From: Saccoglossus kowalevskii
Taxonomy: Eukaryota; Hemichordata; Enteropneusta; Harrimaniidae
Direction of reading: 5' to 3'
DNA length: 30,134 bases
Assembly: GCF_000003605.2 (NCBI RefSeq)
Contig: NW_003113973.1
Location: forward strand, 7,174 to 37,307
Numbering within the stretch: the first letter of the stretch is position 1; every line of letters begins with the position of its first letter. Below the pieces are notes generated by a model that saw only the letters and a program-made list of their open reading frames with translations, was not told the DNA's origin and did no database searches. Both the position numbers and the translations under genes were made by a program. Positions 1-12,000 of the stretch are shown here, piece after piece.

Positions 1-53
1 TCAGCACTGGCAGCTAACCATAGAGTAGGAGCAGAGAAACCCAAGTCATGGTC
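1..53 (-). CDS. WDR90: WDR90 exon 34, cut by the window edge
   Basis: 53 nt visible after acceptor TTTGTAG|GAC. It encodes DHDLGFSAPTLWLAASA, matching human EDLGVEGTDLWLAASGD. About 120 residues, the last blades and the stop codon would lie beyond position 1. Confidence 0.93.
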
Positions 54-3000
54 CTACAAAAACACACATGGTACATTTGTTTTGTATGTTATTAAACTGA
101 GTTAATAATTAACACTATAACAATAGTCTCTCAATAATAAGATACAGTGAAATCAACAATTTAAATGTTCACAATCAATATATGTTAAAAATTCTAGCAT
201 AGTAAGTGGATGTAGAGAATGTCAATTGAGTGGAATATGAGTACATTACCTGTGTATGTGTCACATTTAAATCAGTAATAGGTGCTCCTTTATGGTCATT
301 AATTACTCTGATTGTCATGCCAGTAGTAGGACTACTTATAGCAATAATACCATCTTTAGCACCAGATAAGATAACATGACCTAAAATTTGAAAACATGTA
401 TGAGTTATTATTACTTTCATTAATATGTGATACATTGATAAGAATAGACACATACATGTACTCTAATACATGCATCAAGTATTTTGTGGCCTAGTGAAGC
501 ATATGAGAGTACTTGCTCTTAGAAACAGATTCCCAATAAAATCACATTTAAACCAAAAATTGCATTTGGTGTATAATGATTCATTAAAATATTAACATAG
601 AAACACCTCTATAATTTACATACTGCGAATGTGCTTCTAATAGAGCGAATACTGTATTAACAGTTTTCATTTATAGAGACAGTTGTAACACTGCGAACCA
701 AGATGATTGAGTGTGTTTGCTTTTCGACATGATTTTGTTAACCGACTGTTTTGATTTACGTATATCTGTTGAGCGATATGTACTAAAGTTATTACAGCCC
801 AAAGATGGGCATTTGTGTCTTTGTTCAAAGAAAACAATGTCATGTTCTATTTCTTTTAATTGCTGTGAAACTTGTGAACATAAAGTGTTGTCTCTCCTAA
901 TGTTGAAAGTAAACATACAATACATTTCACAACATACAACCATATTCCTATCACAACAACATGATGTCATTTTAATTAACTAAACCATACAAGGCAAAGA
1001 TTGTCGGAAAGATTGAACAGTTTGTTACAATAATGAGGGTTATGACCAGGACATTTTCAATGATACTGAATGTAGTGATAGTAGTGGTTTGATTTGTACA
1101 TACCATCGGATGAGAAAGTAATGGCAGTAACAGCAACATGATGTGGATGCATCTTTAGAATTGTTTCCACTTTATTCAAATCAAACATTCTAACAGTACC
1201 ATCACCATAACCAGCAACAATCTTCTGCATAACACTCGTATTAGAGTCGCATGCTACTGACTGATCATTGCTACCACTAAAAGCCAAACAGTTACAACTC
1301 TGGAAAACAAAAAGATATACCAATTTAATTATACATTACTTAAACAAAAAACTCGCTGCGATTTTTTTTACTGTTAATACATGACCTGCTGAAAGCTGCC
1401 TCCATAGATCGCAGAAATGAATGGAAAAGATGGCGTCAAAAAGTGATGTATTAGGAAATTAACATAGGTAATTTAAATGACCTATGAAATTATTGTCACA
1501 TGCTGTTCTTGAACTATATATGGAAATACAAGTTTCTTTGACTTTCTTTGACATGTTAATGTTCGATTTCTTTTGTCTCAAGACAACACCATTGATGTTT
1601 AAAAGAAGACACCCCCTCCCATCCATTATTATTTGTAAATATTTGTCCTTGCTCAGTTTTCATGCAAAAATTGTTAGAGCATCGACCCTTTATTCCTTAA
1701 ATATATATATAACAGAGGTATATATGTGGTTGTCGCTCTCTAGTGTTGAGAAAAGTGTTTTTCATGTCTTTTGTTTTGTTTTACACTTGACACCCACACA
1801 AAGTCACTGATTGGCTCATATTCAAATTAAGTCTACTGACAGCTATCTGATGTACCTGCATTATGCAGCATCAAAATAGTCCAATGACTTGTTTGTATAG
1901 GCCAATTACTGTGTAGCACACACTTTGATATTTTGGGAGAACAAATATGTTTTTTTTTTGGTTACAGATCTGTGCCACTATGTGCAAACATGTGGCTTTG
2001 TGGTTTTGAGTGTGCTGAATAATCTCTGATTATTGTTTTATGGTCAAAATGGTTTTAAATCTTGTCTCAAAAGATCCAAATTACCAGTATGTCAGGACTG
2101 TTAAGAGATCTGTTAAATATATGAATTTATTGCTCAAATTAACTTTAGGCAACTTGGTCTGTTCATTATGTATATACTGCACTAAAGGGCCACTGTCATA
2201 CTGATGGAGGGTGAATAAGAATGACCTAGACCTAGACCTAGATTGGTCTGTTCATTATGTATATAGTGCACTAAAGGGCCACTGTCATACTGATGGAGGG
2301 TGAATAAGAATGACCTAGACCTAGACCTAGATTGGTCTGTTCATTATGTATATAGTGCACTAAAGGGCCACTGTCATACTGATGGAGGGTGAATAAGAAT
2401 GACCTAGACCTAGACCTAGATTGGTCTGTTCATTATGTATATAGTGCACTAAAGGGCCACTGTCATACTGATGGAGGGTGAATAAGAATGACCTAGACCT
2501 AGACCTAGATTGGTCTGTTCATTATGTATATAGTGCACTAAAGGGCCACTGTCATACTGATGGAGGGTGAATAAGAATGACCTAGATTTCAGTCTGGAGA
2601 GACTAATGTTTGGAAATCTGATAGGCTTTTTCATCTATCAGAAGTGATATATAAATATATATTATACGCTCAAAAAGTTGCTGATTGAATTGTATAAAGT
2701 ACACTACCTGGTCTGATACTTGGAATTGAAGAGTGAGATCCATAGCACCAACAGTCCATACTTTTAAGCTGCCATCACTGGAACAGCTAGCAAAGTGTTG
2801 TTCATTCTCACTAAATATTATACCATTAACCTAGTCAGAGTAAGTAGTAGTGTTATACTTCTATCAAGGTATTTTCATAAGCCACAGCATAATTTTGCAT
2901 CTTACTTCCTAAGGAAATATTACAGCAAGTTTCAGAAGTATTGGAACAGCTAGTAAACTTGCTCATCAATTCACTGACAACTTTGGTTTTGATTAAGCAG

Positions 3001-6000
3001 ATTACCTACAATTCTAATTACTCTATATTTTGCCAACATTAAATGCAAGTAATTTTAAATAGGATTTTAAAATTAGTTTATGAAGTTTTACAGGACTGAA
3101 GAGCATGCAAAATAGTTTTTGTTGGTCAAACCTGCTTTATCAAAACCAAAGTGGTTGGCAAATTAGTGGGCAAGTTTTCTAACTCCTAATAATACTTCTA
3201 AGACTTGCTGTAAATCAAAAAATCACAAAAGTTATGTCTCCTCTGAGCAGGTATTGATTTCCAGCAATTGTTTGTTACAAACAATAAATAGTTAAGGGCA
3301 ACACAATGTAATATGCTGATTACTGAATTTCAGCTGCAATTTAAAATTTCATTCCTAACCTCTCACTGACCCCTGTAAGCACTATAAGGGCTTTGAAATG
3401 TGTACAGTTTATGAGAAAACTTATCTAACAAAATCGTGAAATCGGATTTAAAGAGAACTCCTAAATAGACTCAGTGAAGTGAAAAGCATATAATTTGGTG
3501 TTAGACATTATGACCTTGTCGGTTAGCTTCAATGCTCTAGTAATTCAGAATTTGTTGCCATACCAACTGATTTTATCATTGTTTATGGCGATCACAATAA
3601 TCAATGGGAAGTGATCTGCATATAATACAAAGTGGGAATTCAATCTTCATGATTTGAAGCAAGTGACATATTTTTACTGATTTATCATACAATATATGTA
3701 AACCAGTGGGGGAAAAAAAATTCACAGTCACTGATTTATTTCACTCATTCACATCTTTAGATAAATTAATAACAATTAAAAAGGAATATTTAACAATAAC
3801 TGTGCTGCTAGATTTCACTGTAAATAAATCACGCTGGCTGACCTGATTCATGTGACTGCTGACCAAGCGTATACATGTTCTTTCAATCCAATTGATGTAC
3901 CACAGTGTACCAGCAGTAGTTCCAGCTATACCCATATCCATGGTGTCATCAAAACTTGCACACGTAATTGCTCCATCTAACGTCATCTCGTCTTCCATCA
4001 CTAACCCTTTACCAGGAGTGCTAAAGACAATAATATATTGTCAAAAATGATCAGGAACACCAAAACAAACATTTATTTTTTTCAAGTTAGTGACATGTCT
4101 GAATGTTTTAATTTAGATTTAACTACATACAAGCATGGCAAGATCAAAACTGACACCATATACAACACAATTTTGAAAGAAGATATCCTGCTGTCATTTT
4201 CCACCCATTTCATTTTGAGAGTATTGGAGGATCTTAGCCTTTAGACAAACACATCTACAAATTAACTGGCCTTCAAAGACCTCCTATAACCTCCTAACTC
4301 AGTGAGCATCTATTTTATTTGCTTACCATATTTTAGAAGGCTCCCTTAAATTCTTCAGCTAATTTCTTGCAACCCGACCACAATCTCAATATTAGATGGT
4401 GTACATAGCGATCATGGGATTGTACCTCATAGATTTATAAGTGAGAATGCAACTTTACCCATCCATCATCTCAACATTTGATGGTGTACATAGCAGTCAT
4501 GGGATTGTACCTCATAGATTTATAAGTGAGAATGCGACTTTACCCATCCATTATCTCAATATTAGATGGTGTACATAGCGGTCATGGGATTGTACCTCAT
4601 AGATTTATAAGTGGGAATGCGACTTTACCCATCCATTATCTCAACATTTGATGGTGTACATATTGGTCATAGGATTGTACCTCATAGATTTATAAGTGAG
4701 AATGCGACTTTACTCATCCATCATCTCAACATTTGATGGTGTACATAGCGGTCATGGGATTGCACCTCATAGATTTATAAGTGAGAATGCGACTTTACCC
4801 ATCCATTATCTCAACATTTGATGGTGTACATAGCGGTCATGGGATTGTACCTCATAGATTTATAAATGAGAATGCGACTTTACTCATCCATCATCTCAAC
4901 ATTTGATGGTGTACATAGCGGTCATGGGATTGTACCTCATAGATTTATAAGTGAGAATGCGACTTTACCCATCCATCATCTCAACATTTGATGGTGTACA
5001 TAGCGGTCATGGGATTGTACCTCATAGATTTATAAGTGAGAATGCGACTTTACCCATCCATCATCTCAACATTTGATGGTGTACATAGCGGTCATGGGAT
5101 TGTACCTCATAGATTTATAAGTGAGAATGCGACTTTACCCATCCATTATCTCAACATTTGATGGTGTACATAGCAGTCATGGGATTGTACCTCATAGATT
5201 TATAAGTGAGAATGCGACTTTACCCATCCATCATCTCAACATTTGATGGTGTACATTTGAACAGGAAATAGTAACTTACAGATCTTCAAAGTTGGAATGC
5301 AATTTTACTCTATTTACCTGTTATACAAATTAGCTGGATCTAGCCTCATTTCACCAACACCGTATACAGACCATAGTCTCAAATTCCTTGATGCACTTCC
5401 AGTTACTAAACGACTACTTCCAAACTTACAACACACGGTTGCTGAAAGAAAAATTATTAAATAATATAATAACGATTAATAATCTTAATAATGCAGACAT
5501 CTCTAGCAAGTTAATCATGTAACAAAGTACAATTACGAATATTTTTAAGGTTTGTATTATCTTTTTTTGTAGCATAAACCATTTATTAAACTAAAGCAGT
5601 TGACAGTATTTTTTGTGAAAGGTGACAGTTTGAACGTCAGTATTGTCTCTATTGACTTTTTTAATGTTTAAAAATTACAGAGTGTATTTAAGTGTGAATG
5701 ATACAAATAAGTACATATAGTCACAGACATCATATTCCATGTTTGGGGCTATGTGAATGGAATGTGCATCCTCATCATAATGCCATTTTAGCAAGTTAGT
5801 GCCCCATACCCCATCTTTAACTAGATCCAGTCTAAGACCAGTATACATGTATGTGGACCGCCTAAAGTCACATCTGTTACTAAACACATGGAAATGAATC
5901 CAAGAAATTAATTGATTTAGTAAACAAAACCACAAGTTATTTATCAGGGTACCACAAGAAAAACTAAAGGTCTACTGTTGTTTATTCATTGTTAATTGGA

Positions 6001-9000
6001 TTAGTTGTGATAAAGAGGAAATGTCTATTCAACTTCAAAACTGAAGCAAATATGTTCATGATCAAATCATTATAAAATCAACCCTGTATCCTCTTACGGG
6101 CATGTGCTAAGTAACCTGGCAACCAGGGAAACTAAATCATGTCAATTACAATAATCCAATTACATTCACATTTTCTCTCAACAGCAAATGAAACCTGAAT
6201 GAACGAGAAGTAACTTACTAATTTCAGCAGTATCGGCATCCCAATGCATAAAGCATGTATTATGTCTTGTATCCCAAGCTGATAAAACACCAGTATTGGT
6301 ACCCACATACATTACACTATCACCTCCATACACCAAACATGTGAACTCAACATCACCAATAACCTAGTCACAAAAAGAAATTAGTTCCATGATACAACTG
6401 CCACAGGTTTACTACATGTACATTTGTAATTGTGTAAAATTAGTAAATATATAAATACGGTTAATATTTATATGTAGTAGATACCAGATAGCAATTCAAA
6501 ATATGTACTTGTGTAGGTATATCAGCTGAATAGACTAACTGATCAACTAAATGAACATAATTTCTTCCAAATCCCACATCAAAGGGACTTGCGTATTCCA
6601 TGCTTCATTTAATCTACAAACAAATGACCCAAGACTCACCATCTGCTTTGTACTAAGAAGTTCGTCAGGTACATCAGCTTCATGAACATTAAGACTACAT
6701 CGCTGCTGTGTCTCATCTAACAACCAGAATAAGACAGTACCTCTAGATCCAACAGATGCAAACTCATTAGATGAGTAAGGATCCCAATACAATTCATGTA
6801 TTGGTAATGCAGTCTTGGAATTTGCAACAACACTGTAATCTACTGTATTCCACACCACTATGGAACACTCACGGTAATCACCTGCAAGTCAATAAATTCA
6901 TACCTTGTTAGAACTTGATGGACAACCTCCGGTAGAAATGAAATGTACACAATATAAATCATTATACTTGCCTTTGTACAATGTTTTTGAACAGAAGGAG
7001 TCATATTGGATGGAAAATAATGCACACCAATCTTTCACATACTGTAAAACATGTCTTTTAGCTTGCATGTTATTTTATAGCTAATATAGCTAACCCATAT
7101 TTTGCTAAATTAAAATGTCGCTAATCTAAAATAAAGTATATTTTCACAATGAGATTGATAGCTAAATTAAAACTCATGCATTGAGTCAAATTCACTATAA
7201 TTGAAGGTGACAAGTTTTACAATATTTAGAAGATGTTCACAATTATGGTAATTACAGTATTGACTCTATTCCATTGCATTTTTTGTTTGATGTAAAATAT
7301 GACTTATTCAGACCATAGATACACATCTGTCATTAACCTTTCTACCACCAAACTTTCTTACCCACATTTTTCTGCACTTTATTAAATATTCTTAATTATT
7401 TCTCAAAATGAACCCTTATTTAGGTGCCAATGGACAAAAATAGACCATTTCCCGTTCACTGCGAGAATCATGCGTTATGCGTGGAATCGAACGTAAAAAC
7501 AGGACAAACAAAGGTCATAGCGTCGTAGTCGCGTCAAACATCGCGTGGGATTCGACAAACGCAAAAGTATTTCGGGGACATTTCCATGCTTAATAATGTG
7601 CTCTCCACATTTGATGATAGGCAATTTCGATTAAGTAAGGGTATTCGGAAGCAATATTCCTCCGTCGAAGATCGGCCGATCGATGTGAGTTACGAAATAA
7701 AGAAATTCTAGTTCAAAATCAAATCGTTCGATTTTTGCGGCAGACGTTCGACGCGCGTTTTTCATACATCTCGCGAAAATACGGAAAATCCCCTATTGAG
7801 TCAATTTTCAGTTTTACTTTTGGCTGTGCAGAATATAAATGGGATGGGTTTATAATACATTCCATGCAGTGAACACAAATACTAGAACATAACGAATCTT
7901 AGTGTGATTACTCTAAACACTAGTTTGTACCAGTACCACACTTACCCACAGATATCAGAAACCTGTCATCTCGTGAGAACGCCAGACAAACAACATCATA
8001 TTCATGATAAGATAGCACCTTTTTACATAAACCAGCTTGGACATCCCATAAACATATCTGACTGCTGGTCAGTCCTTGAGCACCGGATGCCGATGCCAAT
8101 ACTTGGGCATCATACTGTAATGCTAGGCATGATATCTCTTCTATGTGACCTGTACATAAACATAAATATACAAGCTGAACAATTTTCTTGGACTAATAAC
8201 AAAGCTGGTCAATCCTTTCTCAGCAATAACTGTTAATTAACCACAGTATGTATGTGTGTAACAGTGACATAGCTACTGCTTTTCAACTGTAATAACACGT
8301 AGTACATGGTAAATGACTTTTTCAAAGTATCAGCAGATTTTCTTAAATTAGTTTGGCTGATGTGTAAATGTTATGCACCAGTCATACATAAACATAACTT
8401 AAACGGTGTGGACATTGCACCATGCATGAGCGATCGAGATATGGGTCTCATATGAACAAAGATGGCAACTTTGATACACTACTGGAAGGTATCAAAGGAG
8501 TCACCTGTGGTAATTAGTGCACGATGTGCCCAGGTCGAAACTTATACTCTTGATTTTCATTAGAAAAGCACATTGGATCATAGGAAATTCAATGTTTATC
8601 CACACATATGTGCGTGGCATGATGACCACCACCCTTTAAGATATGTAGCACCTATTCACCTGTAAATGTGTCATGATTGGAAGGGGCTATGAATAATCAA
8701 AACATGTGCATTACAATAAAATCTATTTGTATAGAAAAGATCAATGGTGACCTTTTCACCACCATACTTTCTCGCCCAAATTTTTCTTATATTCTTCAAT
8801 ATTTCTGGAAATTAACGCTAATTTTGAAGCCAACAAAATTTGAGTAGACTTTCAGTTTTTACTTAAAAAATTTTGGCAATTTTAGTCCCAATCTTTTGAA
8901 GAAAAGAGCAGACTATAAACATGACTATTTTGTGAATTTGTGATGAAAAGAGGAAACTGGTGGTGAAAAGGATAAGTTTCCATCAAATGATAACTTTTAT

Positions 9001-12000
9001 TCACAGGAGTAGGAAAGGTTGTTGAAGGTTCAATGAGATTCTATTTGTTGTGCGCTTGTTTTAATCATTGACATCCTCCCACAGCAACTGCTGCATATTT
9101 TTATTATTTGTTTTAAAAGCTTTCACAGGTCATAAAATAAACATTTCATTTCAAGAAAGATATATGTTACCTGTAAAGTGTCTTTGGGTATTAGCATGTA
9201 AATCTTCTATTATAATAATACAGCCACTAGTATATGCAAACAATCCTGTATCAGGGTGCCACACCATGTTGCCACGTCCATTACCATTAAAACCAATAAC
9301 AGATTTCAACCTCAGACCACTCTGGTTAGGTGGGGCGGTGTATCGTCTCTATAATGGCAATAAGTCATATTATAGATATTATATTGAGTGAATACAGTGT
9401 GTACTAAGGAGGTAACTGTCAATCTGTCACACAATGGAGGGTGATACAGCCGCTGTACTGTAGAATGCATATTTTGTAAAAATCTTGCAATAAATTTATT
9501 CAGAGCTTGAACTTTGGCATTCAGAACGTACCCACTTTCAAAGCAAAAACACATGTTCCTACAAATGTTTTTCAAAATAAATATATTCTAGGGGTACCAT
9601 GGCAGTCTGATGAGGCACATAAAAAAAATGGTCATAGCCACTGTGAATTTCAAGATTGCTTATAATCATACACTTACTATATTTGAGTATGTTTTCGAGC
9701 TTATAGAGTTATTAAAACGAGGAATTCGTTATCTTATCTTTACAAATAAGTGTCTACCCATGAGCTTTTGCATTTTAGTGCATGTTTTTTCGCTTAGGTA
9801 TCAATTTTCATGAGTGTCCAAGATTACGACGTCTACGTTTTAAGTACATGTAATTCCTACACAAAGCAATGTGTCATAAATGAAGCAGTTGCATAACATA
9901 TTTATTAACATGCAGTCATAGGTAAAATAATATAAAACAAATATATACTGAATGATTTCATGTGTTTACCTGTGCCATTTGAGACTGTGTTTCACGTTGT
10001 CTGAAATGTTTCAAAACTGTTGGTTTGGGTACAGCATGTGGTCTACCAGGCGATTCTGCTGAGGGTGCCATCACTTTTTCTGGTGATCTTAGTTTTCTGT
10101 GTTGTTTTACTCTGGAACTGGAACCAAGTGTCTCGATGGGTTGGTTTGGTTCTGGCTCAATCTGGATATCAATTAAAAATGTTTATCAATAAGAGCATTT
10201 AGTGTTCTATATATGTTGGATACAGAGGCAGCAATTATTAATGGCAGATTACCATTCCAAATGACAGTTTTAAGATAATAATTTGTACACAAAGTGATAC
10301 ACTAGGCACATGTGTAACCATAGCAACACTTCTGAGATGTTATTTTCCAAAAATGTTCATGAATCACAGAATACACCCATGATTTAAATAGGTAACAAGT
10401 AAGGAATATCAGAAGACATTAATAGACGCTAGTCGTCGAGCCACGCATGACCGAGATATATGGGTCTCTTATAAACAAAGATGACTTTGACTGTTGCACA
10501 CTTCAACGAGTACAAACTTAGACGTTTCCAAGCTTTAATTAGATATTTTTCAGGTGATTGGAAGGTATAGCGAAGGAGTCACCAGCGGTAATTAATGCAA
10601 GTTGCACCCAGGTCAAACCTCATACTTTTGATTTCCATTTGAAGAGCGCATTGGATTGTGGAAAATCAATGTTTATCAACACAAATGTTACACATGCGCA
10701 ATGCGGCAACCACCGTCCTTTAAATCAGTATACTTACATCACTGGCATTTGTTGATACTTCATCATCACTTCTCTCATCCAACTCTGGTCCAATCAACAC
10801 TTCATCTTGTAAATCATCTATTAAAAAAACATTGTTATATCGTTTTNNNNNNNNNNNNNNNNNNNNNNNNNNNNNNNNNNNNNNNNNNNNNNNNNNNNNN
10901 NNNNNNNNNNNNNNNNNNNNNNNNNNNNNNNNNNNNNNNNNNNNNTGCATGTTTTGAATAAGCACTGGAAGAATAGTGCTGTATTTCCTTTGTAATTGAT
11001 TTTGGGGATAGCAATGATCCAAAAATAATAGAGGGATAACTAAAGTTTAAGATTTTTTTCAAAACTTACTTGATTTACCTGATATAATCAATAATGTGCA
11101 CACTTGTTACTGATGTCTTCAAAAGTGACAATTATTTTTTTTTTAAACTGGGTATTGATCTGTAACAATTTGGCATTAGGAATTTTCAGGTATATTGTCT
11201 AAGTTTGCATTCATTTCTAGCAGTTTACATGCACTTCAATGGGAACTGTATACATCACTTCAAATTCATTTCAAGCACAATGTAGTGTTAGCTTTAATTT
11301 CATTATTAAAAGAAGACATTTTGGTATTACAGATCATTTACCTTGTTCATGTGTACCATTCATATCACTCATGTCCGTAATGAGTACTGGTGAGGCTGGT
11401 CTAGGGACTCCTTGCCTTGGTATCCATGCATTCATTTCCAAACTACGTCGTTTAGGACTTTTAAAAACTGTAGGTTTGTCATCTAAAAAATAACAATGTC
11501 GTATACTATCAGAATATTATTCGAGGGAAGTATTCATTTTGCAAATTCAAGGACATATACATGTAGCCTTGGGTTTTGCTAAACCTCTGCTAGTAGCCAA
11601 TGTTGAATTAAAATTAGGTTTGGATACAACATAATGTATTCTGTAATTCACTGATTTTAAACTATGAATTATTAAGACAGAAAAGGTCATTATTTAAGAA
11701 CATCCAAAAAAAGTAAATTAACATAAGGAAAACATATTGCTAGTAAGTTACAGTGTAGTTTACTTCCGTTGAAAGGCAGAATTTAAGAACTTGATAAAAA
11801 TCTCTCAACAAACAATCTGCCCTCTGATTGGTCTGACTGTTAGGTGTTAAGGTTGGATAGCCAATCAGGTACAATCTTGCAAGTGCTTTGTATTTATTTC
11901 AATTTCCTTATCCGAATAATTTTGTTAATTTTTATAATGTGATTCTCTCCCTGTTTGTCAGTAATTGGATAAGGAGAACAAAGTAGTATTAGCTACTATG

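Noticed and set aside
671-983. Open frames on both strands at 671-983
   Set aside because: The two frames overlap completely on opposite strands, have no splice or family support and lie in the intron between exons 32 and 33.
2449-2634. Open frame across the end of the 89-bp array
   Set aside because: It is produced by the tandem repeat and has no similarity to a protein family.
7904-8236. Plus-strand open frame of 110 codons
   Set aside because: It is the antisense shadow of WDR90 exon 26, which has a clear family match on the minus strand.
9068-9391. Plus-strand open frame of 107 codons
   Set aside because: Antisense shadow of exon 25.
10656-11062. Open frames that run through the Ns
   Set aside because: They are open only because the undefined bases are read as unknown residues; only the exon 23 part is real.
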